Assembly: GCA_025769875.1 (NCBI GenBank)
Contig: JAGFNK010000039.1
Span: 62,001 to 126,000, forward strand
DNA: 64,000 bases
Direction of reading: 5' to 3'
DNA from: Russula earlei
Taxonomy: Eukaryota > Basidiomycota > Agaricomycetes > Russulales > Russulaceae
Part shown: piece by piece, positions 10,440 through 24,046 of the stretch
Position numbering within the stretch: position 1 is the first letter of the stretch
How the letters are laid out: every line of letters begins with the position of its first letter
The notes under the pieces: model-generated
What the model saw: the letters and a program-made list of their open reading frames with translations, nothing else
Told to the model about the DNA's origin: nothing
Database searches by the model: none
Translations under genes and position numbers: made by a program

Positions 10440-10578
10440 TATTAGAGTTTGGAAGTTCAACATCATATGATTAGATAGGTACACATTCCATATGTATGTA
10501 TATAGGAATATAGGGTTAACACTCTACTCGTACGTCTGTAATAACAACTTCACTACTACTACAACCTACACGCTAATA
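10440..10578 (+). repeat. short Copia LTR (about 139 bp)
   Basis: The sequence begins TATTAGAGTTTGG directly after a GAGGGGGAA polypurine tract and ends CGCTAATA, so the termini are inverted (TATTAG/CTAATA). The expected TG..CA ends have changed to TA..TA, consistent with age. It abuts the duplicated GC-rich segment exactly at 10579. Confidence 0.7.
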
Positions 10579-11015
10579 GCCCCGTATTGTGTGTTTCACA
10601 CACACCGCATCTTTTGGATAAGAGCTCTCACGAGGCGGGGCTGGGACACGGGTTACGACAAAAGAAGTCAAGTTCGAGTTAGTAGTTGGCCCAGACACAA
10701 ACCGTACGCGCGATTGAATTGTCCCGTTGGTTGGACGACGAATACAAAGACGGAGCGGGAGCTCATACAGAAAGATCGAGAGTAGGTCTCAGTTGGTTGT
10801 GGTCCCATCGATGATCCATCCAACCCGACTCGCCGCCAAAGTACCGCGGCGGCCCAAGGGTAGCCCGCCCCGCCACCGCTGATTGGCCAGGACCACCCGT
10901 TCGCCCCGACCTGAACCTGTCTACTTTACCGTCCGGTTGAGAAACGATCGAGGTAGGGCCTCGACCCCGAAGGCCGAAACGAGAAATCGATCGCGGCCTG
11001 CCACGACGCGGTACA
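10579..11015 (+). repeat. left copy of a ~440-bp direct repeat
   Basis: It starts GCCCCGTATTGTGTGTTT and is collinear with 14011-14480, with small indels. Shared landmarks are CACGAGGCGGGGCTGGGACA, TCTCAGTTGGTTGTGG, CCAACCCGACTCGCCG and CGAAACGAGAAATCGATCGC. It is GC- and CpG-rich with no open frame conserved between the copies, so it is probably non-coding. Confidence 0.85.
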
Positions 11016-14010
11016 GCATCACCTTTGAAGAGGTAGAATGGGGGTACAGTTGTGTGTGTGGCCCTTGAGGGTGTGCACCAACCTGACGGAGACATCTAGC
11101 CTAATTCAGTCCGTACTGGTTGGGCCACGTCGGTCCGAAAAATCCAGCCTCTCCTCTCCTCATTATTTGAACAGATGCCACGCAAAACCACACCCACGTA
11201 CGATATATAAGAACATCATGCGCGACGTATAGCCGAGACGAACCCAAACGAGAAAAAAAAAAAAAAAGGCAGCGCTGTAGCCGTAACCGTAACTCAAGAA
11301 TTGGCAAACGCCCCTGCGTTCGTCCTCCCCAAGTCGAAGGGAGTTAAAGGTTAAAAGGGAGGTGAGGGGCCGATTGCGAGGCGAGGCGCGGAGTTGGAGT
11401 GAGTGAGTAGAAATGGGGAAACGCGGAGGGAGAAGGGGGGGCGGTAGAGAATGGGGGAAGGACGAAGAGAAAGTCCGAGGTTGGCAGGGGTAGGGGTAAG
11501 GGGGGGTAGGGATAGGGATAAGGGTAAGGTAGGGCAGGGCAGGGGCAAGGCCCACACACACAACGCAGGGATCACAGGTTCGTTCGACGAGGACGAGAAC
11601 GTCTCGGGGGTCTTCGTCCTTCGTCGACGCACGCGCGCAACCACACGTAAAAAAGCACCTTTCCTTTCGATGAGATCCGGACTGCCCTTTTTCCCTTTTT
11701 TTCATTTGGGTTGGGGGGGCGCCGCTTTCGCTGACTTTTTGGAGAAATGGATCCCCCCAACGTCGTCGCTTGATGACGATGCAATGTCCTAAAGGACATC
11801 GCCCCCTTGTTTCACATCTCAGCCATTTAGTTTTTAGCATTTCGACTGAATGTACCGTTACGTCACGCAGGTCGCAGGCGCGACGCTCGCGTTTCCGAAA
11901 GCAAGGGCCTCCCTCCCTCAGTCAGTCAGGACTGCGGGTGGCGATTGAAAAATAAAAAATCTACGCTGTACCCGAGTCCTCCCTATCTATACCTATAACT
12001 CCAATGCCGACCCGATGCACCCGGACGCCGCATTTGCGCGGCACACAACTTGATCCTTGGCAATCCACCGCGCGCTAACCACTGCACGCCGTGTCCGTGT
12101 AACAGGTCACCCCAACCCCCAGCCAAACGCTACCCGCTGCGTTTCCGGCGTGATTCTTGCTCCTGCGGACCGAAAGGAATAAAAAAATAAAAAAAGTCGT
12201 CGTTTATGCGCGCGTCCTGCCCTGCCCTGCCCTGCGCCCGCCGCCCGCCGCGTTCTCGGTCTCGGCGCGATGACTTGTGCGGCTGCAGACCAAAAGGAAC
12301 AAAAATTATAAAATAAAAACATCCGTATGCGCGCCCCTGCCCTGCCCTGCCCTGCCCTGCCCTGCGTCCGCCCCGCGCGCCGGCTTGTTGGTTGCATTGC
12401 ACGACGCTATTCGCGCACCCGCGCGCCCAAAAAATTTGGTTTTGGTTTTGTTGTTCAAATCAAACATATTCATCTTCGCCGAGAAGGTCTTGCTCGCCTT
12501 TCCCTTCCTTTCCTTTCCTTTCCCACCCGTCCCGGTGGGTTCGGTGGGTATTATATTCGGGAGGCCGTTGAGGGCGCGTGATAAGCACGGAGCAAATCGA
12601 CGAAGAAGAACGCAGGATGAGGTGAGGAGGGCCACCACCCCTTAAACGAATCGGGTACGACCTCTCCCACGCCCTCTTCTTTTTTTATACTTACCGATGG
12701 CGGTTGAGTCGGTTGGTTGTGGGTTGTGGGGTGGAGGGGCGAGGCCCCAAAGAAGAAAGAAAGCGAGGCAGGGCGCCAGCGTCTGTATTTTTGGCATCGT
12801 TGGAGCGCGGTGCTGAGCGAGCGAGCGGCCCAGGCCCTCCTCCTCTGGCGCTGGCGCCAGGTCAGGTACGGGCACGGCGGGAAGCACTCCCCGGCGCACC
12901 TCATTCGTCGATCTCTGCCTCGGCCAATGCATCGCGTCGTCATAAATTAAAACAATGACCTTCTGCGCGTCGAAGGGGTGGAAAGGCCAAGCAAAATAAA
13001 TTTTTTTAAAAAAGCGTTCTAGGCGTGGGCTGCGATGGACGTTTTTCTGGCTGACCGATGTCGCGCCATCGCAAGGTTCTGGGTCACCCCGCGTCTTCTG
13101 TTTCTGTTTCTCTTTCCGTTTCGTCGTTCGCTCGAATCGAAGAAGGATTTTGGGGTGCGAGGGAAGGCGCCTGGCTGGCTTGGCGTATGATGCCCTGTGC
13201 CATGCGATGACGTGATGACGAAACTCGCGCCGCGGGGGCGTTTGGCCTTCCTTCGCCAGCCAATGCATAACTTGCCGGCGATAAGTAAGGTGCACATCTT
13301 GTGCGAGAGAGGAGAGCGCAGCAGCGTCGATTCGATCCATTTCATAGAAACCTTCCCCCCTTGCGCGTACAGCATTCAAGCTCCAGCTCCATTCTTCGCC
13401 GTCGATGATGAATGTCGCGTGGGTCTAGAACGCCCCAAGGCCAGGGCATGCAAGGCATGATGATGCAAGGGCGCAAGCAAGCAAGCGGGCAGGCTCGACG
13501 CCACCCGTCCTCTTAAAATTTTAAATCAAAATCAAGCTTGTCCTCCCTTCCCTCGCCTCAGGTAGGCACTGACGACGTGGCGGTGGTGTGCAGTGCGGTG
13601 CAAAAAGAAGGATCGAGGCGAGCGGGGGCTAGCCCGCGAGGAGACAGGGTTCCCCCCTCCGTTCCACCCACCGATCTCACCCACTTAGATCGTTCGCCGG
13701 CGCGCGCCTCTTCTGATGTCCGCACCCCACCGAGCCTTCCTTCCTGTGTTCTAGGCCGGGCTTCCTTGAGGTGCTAACTAAAATCCTCTCGAGGCGTTGT
13801 TTTTCGCCTTGCTTTGCCATTTAAAGGTGAGCTTCGGCCTGTGAGTTAATTGTGCTGCCGTGCTCCGTTGGTTGAATGCCATGTCACTTTTAACCCTCAC
13901 TCCACAACAATACTTCCCAGATAAAGGTATCGGAACCGTAGAATCGAGAGATCGACCTTTTATCTTTTTCGATACCGTATTGTAATGTACGACGGACACT
14001 CCTGGTTGTG
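11016..14010. other. GC-rich region without recognisable genes
   Basis: Several open frames exist on both strands, the longest about 245 codons on the minus strand at 12642-13379. All are arginine/proline-rich, overlap each other and show no domain, so I read them as by-products of GC-rich DNA. A ~120-bp imperfect tandem duplication lies at about 12146-12385, each unit ending in a (CCCTG)n run (12215-12236 and 12334-12366). Poly-A and CT-rich tracts are frequent. Confidence 0.6.
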
Positions 14011-14480
14011 GCCCCGTATTGTGTGTTTTACACCGCATCTTTTGGTTGTATGGATAAAAAGAGTTGTCACGAGGCGGGGCTGGGACACGGGTTACGACAA
14101 AAAAAGATGAGTTCAAGTTGGTAGTTGGCCCAAAGACAAAAAGTACGCACGATTGAATTGTCCCCATCATCGTCGATCCGCCTCATGGTTGGTTGGACGA
14201 CGAATACACACGACGGGGCGGGAGCTCATACCGAAAAGAGAGAGATCGAGAGTCGGTCTCAGTTGGTTGTGGTGTGGTCCCATCGATCCAACCCGACTCG
14301 CCGCGCCAAAGTACCGCGGCGCGGCCCAATAGCCCGCCCCGCCAGCGCCAATTGGCCTGGACCCACCCGTTCGCCCCAACCTGTCTACTTTACCATTGAG
14401 AAACGATCGAGCTAGGGCCTCGACCCCCGAAGGCCGAAACGAGAAATCGATCGCGACCTGCCACGAGGCGAGCGCGGTGC
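14011..14480 (+). repeat. right copy of the ~440-bp direct repeat
   Basis: This copy is collinear with 10579-11015 and starts GCCCCGTATTGTGTGTTTTA. Compared with the left copy it carries a few short extra segments, for example around 14160-14185. No target-site duplication was evident next to either copy. Confidence 0.85.
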
Positions 14481-16203
14481 GCCCCTTGCACTGACCGGAA
14501 CCGACGAGACGCGGGACACGGCAGACACACAACAACGCCTTGCGTGCGCCGCGTGTGTCCCATGGGGTGGGTGGGTTGGGTTGGTCTGTCGTTCGAGTCT
14601 GGACCGCCCCCCACCAATCATTTCGTTCGCCGAGTTGGAGGGTCCCGGTCCCGTGATTTACAAGAATGAGCTCTGACGCGATTCACGTGTTTTCGATTTA
14701 AATTTACGCAAATCGCAATCGCAAACGCGCCCAAAAAAAAAAAAAGAAAAAAAAAAAAAAGGTTAAACCGCGCTGGAGCAAACAAGCGCAAAAACGACCA
14801 AGAGAGCGACAACAAAAGAAAAGGAAACACAGATCGGCTGGGCAAAGCAAATAGAAAAAACACAAAAATAAAAAAAGGGACAAAGGTTCGAACGAGAGAC
14901 GCACACAAGAGCAACGACAACAACAAAGAAAAGCAGGACTCGATCGCTCGCTCGCGCTCCCGAGTCATTTACACAACGAATTACCCCCGTCCGCTGCCGG
15001 GCCCGAGGGCGGGGCATTGCGATCGCCGACACCCATGCGTCATCCTCCGTCGCCATTCCCTGTTGAGGGTTCCCCAGCAGGTGAAAGCGAGGGGTGACAG
15101 AAAGTGAAGTTATGACCGCAAGGAAGTGACAGACGAGCCGAGCCTTTGCCCAAAACAGACAAGCCCCCCGCCCCACCCCCAACCCCTAAAACCAACTATG
15201 GACGTCCCAAACCAAAATCGTGACGTCTCTCGGAAGAAGGATGATGCGATGATCAGATGAAAGGGTATGCCTGCTGATACGTTGAAAGGTTATTGAAAAA
15301 AAAAAAAGGGTCTAATGACGTCCCTGAAGTACTGGCGGGGCGGCGATCGCCCCGCAAAAACTGTCAGCTGGGGATGTATCGTCATCAGATGAGCCCCTTG
15401 AAGGCTGTTCGTTGGAATCCATGGGGCCACCATCAGGGGTTGGCAGGGATACATCACATTGCTGCCAGGGCCTCAATTTTACGTGTCGTCGAATGGTATG
15501 GGGACGGGGAAACGAGGATTGCCCTTCCGATATCGAGCACAAACGATAGTTCAAATTTCAACTGCTGTTGAGACTACTATCTTAGCTGTAGCTGATGACA
15601 CAAATTAGGACCAGAATGAAACAAAGCACCAACCCAGCAGTAAAAATTCGGGCTATTACCAGAGAAAGCGACCAAGACAACGACGAGTACAATGAAGGAA
15701 CAGAATGAGGTCCAGGCGTCGAGGTGAATAGTATGAGAATCCAGGGTAACGTAGGAGGTATTGGTACAGATAAGACAAAACGGCAGCTCTGATAGTACAT
15801 GATATACAGCGTGCAAGCGAAAAGTACCCACATTGAGCGGGAATGGAATGTATTTGATGGAATAAACTTTTGGTCTGTCGGAGGGGTCGCAAAGTAAACG
15901 GACAACACGAACGAGCGACAGAGACACGGGCACGAGACGACCTTGATTTGATACGGAATGCGAATGGGGGGGGCGAACATGATTGGTGCAAAAACGATAT
16001 GCGAGGTAGATGCGCGTGATTGAGATGGATAATAGGAATAAGTAGGGCGTCGGCGCCAGCGTGTCATGAATGGGATCATTATGGGCTCGTATAGGAAAGG
16101 TATCTTGCAATTGTGGTATGGATGCGACGATGAAACGAGAAGAATGCGACGAGAAGCGACACGAAGATGGCCTCGGAGAGAATGCGGAGGTGACGGGAGA
16201 TGC
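14481..16203. other. no gene seen; 3' flank of the Ecl1-family gene
   Basis: This holds A-rich tracts (14737-14760, 15296-15307) and overlapping short frames without domains. The part nearest 16203 is presumably the 3' untranslated region and terminator of the minus-strand Ecl1-family gene. Confidence 0.55.
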
Positions 16204-17958
16204 TTAGCGTCGCTCCTTGCCAGGGAAGAGGAACAAGCGCTTCAGTTGCGGTTGAACTTCGACCTCAGTCTCCACAACCGTCGTTACGCCATCAACGACG
16301 CGGCGCTCATAGCGAATTTCCTTCCTGCGAGGCATAGGCATCACAGGATATGTTGTCACGTTATCGTAAGACCATGAACGAGCTGTTAAAACCGTGTTAG
16401 GACTTGATACTCGACAGCTACACGAAGAAAACGGACTTTCGACAGTGGGTCGCTTCATCGTCGGCAACGAGCAAGGCAATTCGTGGTGGTCGGTGAGCGC
16501 ATCCACAGAATAGCTCACACTCTCAACGCTGACTTCGCTGCCCTGTCGACTCAGCGGACTGCGCACATAGCTACGCGTAGAACCCGAGCGCCAACTTGAC
16601 ACAGAAGCACCGTCATTCGAATGGAAGGAACTCGTTGACGACGCCTTGAGTTTGACGTCTGGGACTAGAAGCTTTCCCTCTGCACCAGGCTTCAAGATGT
16701 TCTGCTCGCGGCGGCGAGCGGGAGCAGGGAATGACTGAGCTTGCGGAGCAGAACCAGAAAGGGAGGTTCGGGAGTCAGAGCGCCGTGAAAATGCGAGGGC
16801 ATATTTGGAATACAAATCGTCTGATGTGTTCGCGCGAGCAGCGGCAGAAAGGCGGGAAGAACCCGCAGAGTGCGTTGGCGCTACAGGTGTGTTGCTATCG
16901 TCGATTGTCGAGTAAACGCCCGTGGAGCGATGCGGGGAAGCAACGAATGAACCGTATGCTGCTGGACGCTCATCCCTACAGGCAAGACTCGTACTCGAGA
17001 TGGGGGTATTAGGGCGGGCCAAAGAGTAGACTGAGGTGCGCCAAGAGTCGGAACCGTCGGTCCAGCCTGGGATAGCCCCACGCTCTCTTGGGTTCTGTCC
17101 AGAGCGCCGCACTGTCTTCTGGGAACACAGAGTTTCCTTAATGTGGCGTGCAGCCATCATAACACCACTTCGATAGTCGTTATCGAACTCGATCGGGGCC
17201 TCCCGAGGTTCCTCATCGAGGATCGTAGGCCGTGGAGGGAGAGGGGGGAAATCATAGATCCGCGCAAGAGCAGCAATACTGGGGTTCATATCGGGGGGGG
17301 CGGATGAGAAGGGATTGCGCTCCGATGCAAGAGTGCTTCCCAGCGAGTCGGGAGACGTCGAGGGACTAGAACAATCCGACTCGTCGGGAAGGGATGGAAT
17401 AGTGCTGAATGAATTGTGAGGGACTGGGGGTAGAGGGGGAGAGTCCCGAGGGTCGCGATCGGGATTGTAGTCGAGAGAGAGACAACCATACATCGAGCTA
17501 AGATCCGCAAGACGGCACTCGTCAGAGCAATACAGAGGGGTTGGACTTTGGTCGATGACGGTCCGATGCTTGACCGCGGTCGGAACTACAGTAGGAGGGA
17601 GAGCAGACATGGCACCTCGCTTTGGGTCCGACCGCTTGATCGTACCATTGGGCTTGACGCGGCCAGTGCCACGGACGAGCCCGCCCCCGCCTTTTTGGCG
17701 GACGGTGCCAGTAGTGCGCCGCGGCTGTCGTGGGGCGAATAACCGAGTGGTATTGGTATCTTCTGCTGGGAAGCAAGGGTTTACAGGAGAAGGTCAGGGG
17801 GGAAGGGAGGACATACCAGAAGCAATGGGGGAAGACGGAGGGGGAGCTGGTATTGGAGAAGGGTCGGGTGGTGGTTGTGGAGTGAGAGGGATTTGGTATC
17901 GCTTGGGTAGGATCTGCCTTGAGCAGACGGGACACCAGGAGGTGTCGAGGTGATTCAT
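16204..17958 (-). CDS. Ecl1/2/3-family zinc-binding protein
   Basis: Two exons, 17817-17958 and 16204-17762, joined over a 54-nt GT-AG intron, give 566 residues. The N-terminus has WCPVCSRQILPKR, then a proline-rich linker, KGGGGLVRGTGRVKPNG and RTVIDQSPTPLYCSDECRL. The paired Cys motifs (WCPVC and YCSDEC) and the Gly-rich block are the hallmark of the Ecl1/2/3 zinc-binding family, extenders of chronological lifespan in fission yeast. The remaining ~430 residues are Ser/Pro-rich, low-complexity and probably disordered, ending in a basic tail (FPGKERR). The start is the ATG directly before WCPVC. Homologues act in nutrient and stress signalling; a direct role here is inference. Confidence 0.85.
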
Positions 17959-20900
17959 AGGGGATAGACGGGATGCGGGGGACGAGAGGAATGGGGGGGG
18001 GGAGGGAGGGGCCTCGAGGGAAGATTTAATAAGAATGGAGGAAGAGATGATCGGGGCTGACCTTGTCTGAAAGGCGAGACAGAGAAAACGAGTTGAATGG
18101 AATTGGGGGCAAAAAAAGGGAAATGGAAGGAAAAGGACGTATTTATAATGGATGTGTTGGCTGGCTGGCTGCTGCCGCTGGTTGGCTGGCTGTGCCTGCC
18201 ACAGCAGTACCCCGACATTTTTCCCCCTTTCCCCTTCCTATCCTTTCCCTTTCCTTTCCCTTTCAACTCGTCCACCTCGGAATCCACATTGACTAATCCC
18301 ACAAACAATGCTCTCCTTTCTCTTTTTTCTCTTGTCTCGGGTCACAAGTTTCCCCTTGTCATCCCTTTTTTCACATCTCTCTCGATCTCGCGACCTCCCC
18401 CGCCTCACACGCGACGGCCAATCACGCGACGGCCAAACGTCACCAATCACATCATCCGATCCCATCTCAGATCTTCAGATCCCCGCATTCATCTCCATTT
18501 CTGGGATCTTGCCTCGCCATTCCCCTCACTTCCACTTTACCTCAACTTGCCTCACCTCACTCCGAGGGACTCGCACTTCCGACCACCCATGCCATACCAT
18601 GTGCTTCATCACACCACACACGACTCTTTTGCCCAGCACTACCGTCTCTGTTCCATGCCGTTGTAAGCTGGCCTGCCAACTCAACCGATACCTCATCGTC
18701 ATCGCTTACCTTCCTTCCCTCTGGTCGCCCCCGCATCGATAACCGTTTTGACCGAATCGGTAATTATGTTCTTCCAATCCCCTTCCACCTCTTCGGCCGA
18801 CGCCCCCCACCTGATTGGCCGAATTACAAAATCCCTCGGTCTCATGCCGAAACCTCTAGGTTTCGGTGTATATGTATCTGCTGCTGCTGCTCCCAGAGTT
18901 CTTCTCTGACACCGTTCTTTATTAGCTTCAAGATCCAAGCTTTGAGTTACACTCTTGCAGGCCTCTATACTGGAGGGTGATTGTGGTCGTATAAGATTAA
19001 ACCTCATCCCACTGGGATGGCCGTCGGCAACTCCCAGTGCCACACCACATCCCCTTGTCGAATTTGGCTCACGACGCGAGTCACCTTGATCCTGCTGCCA
19101 TCATTCCCATCGAAACCCATCACAGGGACATGTGTGTTTAAAAATGGCTCATCAATATATGCGACGAGCTGTTTCGTTTCCCCAACCACCCTCGGGCCGC
19201 GGGCCCCGTTTTGCTGGGCTTGCATTGATTATTCGGGTATCGCCTCCGAACCACCATTCTACTCTCACACTTATGTCCGTAATTCATGTGGTTGGCGTTT
19301 TCCACAGGACTTCACGCCAGTGGGGACAGGCAGGACAGCGCGGTCCAGCTGCTCTCATCTCGCAATGTGCTTGAGACGATATTTTGTTCCAAGTCGGCAT
19401 TCTCTAAACAGCTGACTATCCGAGGTCAACGGATCGGTATGCCATTTCTCCGCGATGATCCCGGTGATATCACTGTCGTACCACAACGGTCGGATCCCCG
19501 GCCCTACTGAATTATCGCTCACGCAATCGGTGGACCTTGTCATCGGCATCTGCCGCACATGTCAGTTGCTTCTTCCCCGTTCAACGCAAATTGCCGCTCG
19601 CCCCGTTGACAATTACCCCGCATGCGTTCTTGCCATGCCATGCAACGCCACTTCCGAGCTTCTCAATCGTCGCGCCTACACCGATCAGTCAGATGCCCCT
19701 GCTACCAGATTCATCGCCTTTGGACTGCCCTTTCCGTCTTCCATCCTATATGTGCTTTCCCGCGTTTTACCTATGTCACATTGTGAGGATGCTGTCGCCA
19801 ACGGCGCCACCCCCTGTGGTGCAGCATCGAAACCCTCTAATCTTTTCTGCTCTCGGTGGTATTCGTTCTTTTTTCCGATGAGAGTTTTGGTTGCCGTCCC
19901 ATGATTAACGCCATATCTGATGTAATCATCTCCCTTTGGAATATGCCTACCCGTGCACCCAACAGCGCTGGGGAAGAACACCGGGAGCTTTGTTTGTTTA
20001 TGGAGAGTGCTGTCGGGACTGGGCGCTCGCGTCCGACGAACGTTCAACTGTCAAGCATGTCAAGTTTCAACTCCTCCGCTCCACATCGCAAGTATTATCG
20101 TTCCCTGATATCCCCCGAGACTCCGTAGGTATTCGGGCGTCGATGCGAGCTGCTGCTCAAAATAACGACGTCACACAACGACGGAGCTAATCCTGATTTT
20201 TTGGTGGTGCTCGGTTTCACTTACGACCCGACTCCGCGCGCACTTCAAGGACGCCCTCTCGATGATATGTCATCACCCGGGGTTTGACATCTTCATTGCG
20301 TCGGGGATACAACAGGTGAAATAAAATATGTGCGGACATTGTTTGATCATCGGGTCCTGGGAACCCAGTGAACAAGCGACCGCCCTGTTCCTACGTTGCA
20401 TGGCGAACGTACCAGGCGCTATTGATGCGAAAGTGATGTGTAGGCGGCCCCCGAAGGTGATGCGGGGAACTACGCATCGAGGGCCATCCGTTTCACCTAT
20501 GCATCTGCCATAGCCTTCACTTCAACTCTACGTGGTCAGTTTACCCTGCACCATCATATCATCAACCCGCGTAACAGGACGGCTCCGTCATCTGCCAACT
20601 ATTCAGCCGGTTGATACGATACGTTTAGTGCAAGGTATAATGAGCGTCGAGGCATGGTGAGGCAGGAGACTCTCACCTCGTCATCAGTCTGACATGGAGT
20701 CCGAACGGAACTGTACGTTATGCGTGGCACAGCGCTAGTTCCTGACTTACCCACACTTTCTTTGACATGACGTTGCCGTTGATGCTCGGACGAACGATTA
20801 AGGACATGGACAGTTGCCCAAGTACGGCAGAAGCTCTCTCCTAGAAGAAGTGGTGCACGTTAATACCCTACACAACTGGAGCTTCGTTCCCAATATGGAG

Positions 20901-23045
20901 CACGCCTTTCCTCCTTCGTGTACGTGAAGAAAAAACATAAAGCTCTGATCGTCCCTCCACGCTTCTGTTTCTTTGAGAGTCCAGTTCCTGGAGATCCAGG
21001 ATGTCCACCTCGGGACGTTATTCCCCTTTATTGACGTTGTCGTGGGCTGCTGCCTGCCTGCCTGCCTCTCGTGCTCCCCTGACGTCAATGAGTTGGAAAC
21101 GCTTGTCCGATCTTCACCGGCTTGACCAGGATGAGGCATTAATATTGCATCGGATGAACGTGTCGATGTGCACATGACGCATGATTGGGCGACCCGATCA
21201 GGTGAGTGGGCTGCCAGTCGCCATTATGCCAATCGACGACGCCCTGTCCAGCCCACTGCGGGCAGCTTCAAAGAGTCCGATGAGCAGGGCCTCGCCCAGG
21301 CGACTACATCTCGCAGTATAGCAACATAGAACATACAATACGTTGGTCACCCTGATCGCTCCTCCCTTATCCCTCTCTCGAGCGAGGCTCGTGCTGTGGA
21401 GCCCCCATGTGTCGCATATTGCTTGGCGTGCGTTTTCGCCATCATCGCATGGCTTGTCGTCTCGGTCTCGCACGCGTTACAGGCACAAGGCAAATATTCT
21501 CTGAGGAGCTTTTGGCCCTTCGTCCTCTTCTGGCGGACGTAACCTCTGTTTCGTTTCGGATGTGATTATCATCACCAGTGGACAACAGGAACCCTCGGCC
21601 TCGCAGTTTGAGGGAGGGGGGAAAACTGACGATTTCGTCCCGAAGGAGAGGAAGGGAGAGAGCTGATCGATGATATGATAGGATGCATCAAAAGGAGATA
21701 TCCGACCGGCGGTCGCTTCAAAGCGAGAGGGTCGGGCAGATGGGGAGTCGTGTGAATATCGCTTTGTTTCCCCTATTCCCTCGGGACTCGGGTCGGTCGG
21801 TCGGGGGCGCTTCTCTCGCACGCGTGTGGGGGCGATCAGCGATCAGCGCGCCCCTCCTCACTCAACCCTCGCTATCAAATCGATACCGCGATACGACCGG
21901 TGGCTGCTGCACTTATACTTATCAGAGTGGTGCGAACGTGTACTACAAGGCTTCCCCACTTCCGCAGCTTCCAGGACTTCTTGCTCGCATGCATGCCGCG
22001 CAGCGTTCGCCAGAACCGAAAGAAGAAGAAAAAAAAGACAGATGGGCGATAGATAAATATAGAGATAAAGATGGAACCGTGCACGCTGCATTATGCATGC
22101 TCATCATGACTCGCCATTCGCCTGCTCGCATGCATGTGCGCGGCACCGTGTTCTCACCAGAAAGGGAAAGACGCCCTCGGGGATGTGGGGCAATTAGAGG
22201 CGGGGGCGCCCCGACAATGCTCCGATAAGCGGAGGGCAAATTAGCATAGGGGATTATCGCAAAGGGTTGATCTGACGAAACGTCCCCCCTCGCTCTTATT
22301 TTTTTTTTGACGGGATCCCGTCATGTCGCGGCATTGCGGCGAGTATAGTAAGGGATGAGATGGCAAGAAGGACGGGACCAGAAAATTTACAGTGCGTAAC
22401 GTTCGGGAACTAGGGCTGAGGCCTGAGGAGGGGGCGGAAGATTGCTATGGTACCAAACACGTAAGATCCATTCCCCGTTCTCGTGGTGGGGTCGACCGGG
22501 TCGACCGGGGGGACCAATCACGGCCGTGCGAGGGCCGGGGCGGCTGTTCGGCTTCTTAGCCAGCCTCGCAATTGGCCGGGTGCGATTGCCTTCTGTGGGC
22601 CTTATGGCCCAGGGCCAAAGCGCTTTTAGATTTTTTGGGTGAAGCGGCGCTCCTTGGGCTTTGGGAAGACGCCGCGATACGCGGGGTCTTGGGTTCGAGA
22701 GCTCTTTTCATGGGTTTATTTTTTTTGATCAAGCCGAGCATGGTCACGGGCGCGGTCGGAAGGGGGGGGGGGGGGCGCAGAGATCTCGATTGGTTCTCAA
22801 TACACTGATTGATTGACACTGGCACTACGCTAGTACCACTGCAGTACTTTTTATAACTGAATCCCCGGCTCCAGCCTGAAAGCGAAGGCACGCGGGCCAT
22901 ACGGCCTGCGTGTTAGCATCGGCGTAGAAATGAAATGAATTTAAACCGGAACGAGAACAAAGAGAGCCGCCGCTGGGTGGCTGAAAGAAAGCGGTTGATT
23001 CGGGATGAACGCTTGTATTTTATGTTACTCTCTTTTTTTTTTTTC

Positions 23046-23047
<2 letters not shown>

Positions 23048-23079
<32 letters not shown>

Positions 23080-23084
23080 GTGAT
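23048..23084 (+). repeat. (TGA)n microsatellite
   Basis: About ten uninterrupted TGA units are followed by an imperfect end (TGGTGATG). It lies in the gene-poor stretch, next to a poly-T tract. Confidence 0.95.
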
Positions 23085-24011
23085 GCATGAAACGGTTGCG
23101 ACCGCGCGTGCGGGGACATAGCGCGGGGTAAAAATGGGCGACCTCGTGAAACTTTATAGGCAAGCAACGAGAAATGATGATGCGTGATGCGCTGGACGCG
23201 AAGGTATCGCTTCAATTACATTACACAGACAATTTTTTTACTTCCCTCGAGCGAGGTCGAGGTGAGGTGAGGTGGGATAGCCGTTGCGGGGTAAGTAAGG
23301 GAAAGGCGCCAGGGCCTCCTCGGCCTCTCTCTGCCCTGCCTCCCCTCCCGTTTCTTCCCCACGGTCCAAGCGTTGACATGCGCGCGGGGATTGGTCGCAG
23401 CAGTTATAGTTATATCAAACAGGCCTGGGGATTCGTCGGTTTACTCACGGGCTCATGGGACGCACAACGTAAAGGGTCTCATGCCAGACCTCATGACCAT
23501 AATATACGCCTCCTCCTCGCGGCGCCAAAAATGAAAAAAAAAAGTGAGTTGTCCCGAGACGACTACCCGTTGTGATAGGAGGAGAAAAAGGCTCGGTGCA
23601 TGGTTTTACCTGTGCGATGCGCGATCCTGCGCGGCGCAGAGCGCTACGCGTGCGCGGGCCTGGCTCGTTCTGCGCTGCTAAGCCGGGAGGAGGGAGGGTC
23701 TAGCTCGAGGGAGCTCTAGAACTATTAATGAACGTGGATGTGGGACGACGGACGCTAGAACGATGCGTGGAGACCTCCCCATTTACGAGAGGGAAAAAAA
23801 AAAAAAAAACCCACATTTGTTCTGGTGGTGGGAGGGCGGAGGGAGGGTGGCACTGGCAGGTGGGGTGTGGAGGGGCTCACACGTGTCAATTTGACTTTGG
23901 GGCCCGATGACCACCAGCCAGGGACACAGACACACAAAAACGAGGCCTTGTGTGTTAATGATGAATTCCTCGAGGCGGATCCGTTTCGATTATATTGACC
24001 ATGCCACGCAT

Positions 24012-24012
<1 letters not shown>

Positions 24013-24046
<34 letters not shown>
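24013..24046 (+). repeat. (CACG)n microsatellite
   Basis: About eight tandem CACG units, flanked by degenerate CACGCATGC units on both sides. It is non-coding as far as can be seen. Confidence 0.95.

Noticed and set aside
12642..13379. 245-codon minus-strand frame
   Set aside because: Low complexity, overlaps other frames of similar quality, no domain, and lies in compositionally biased DNA.
15577..16110. 177-codon minus-strand frame behind the Ecl1-family gene
   Set aside because: Hydrophobic and Cys/Leu-rich but lies in the expected 3' untranslated region and overlaps two other frames; no domain.
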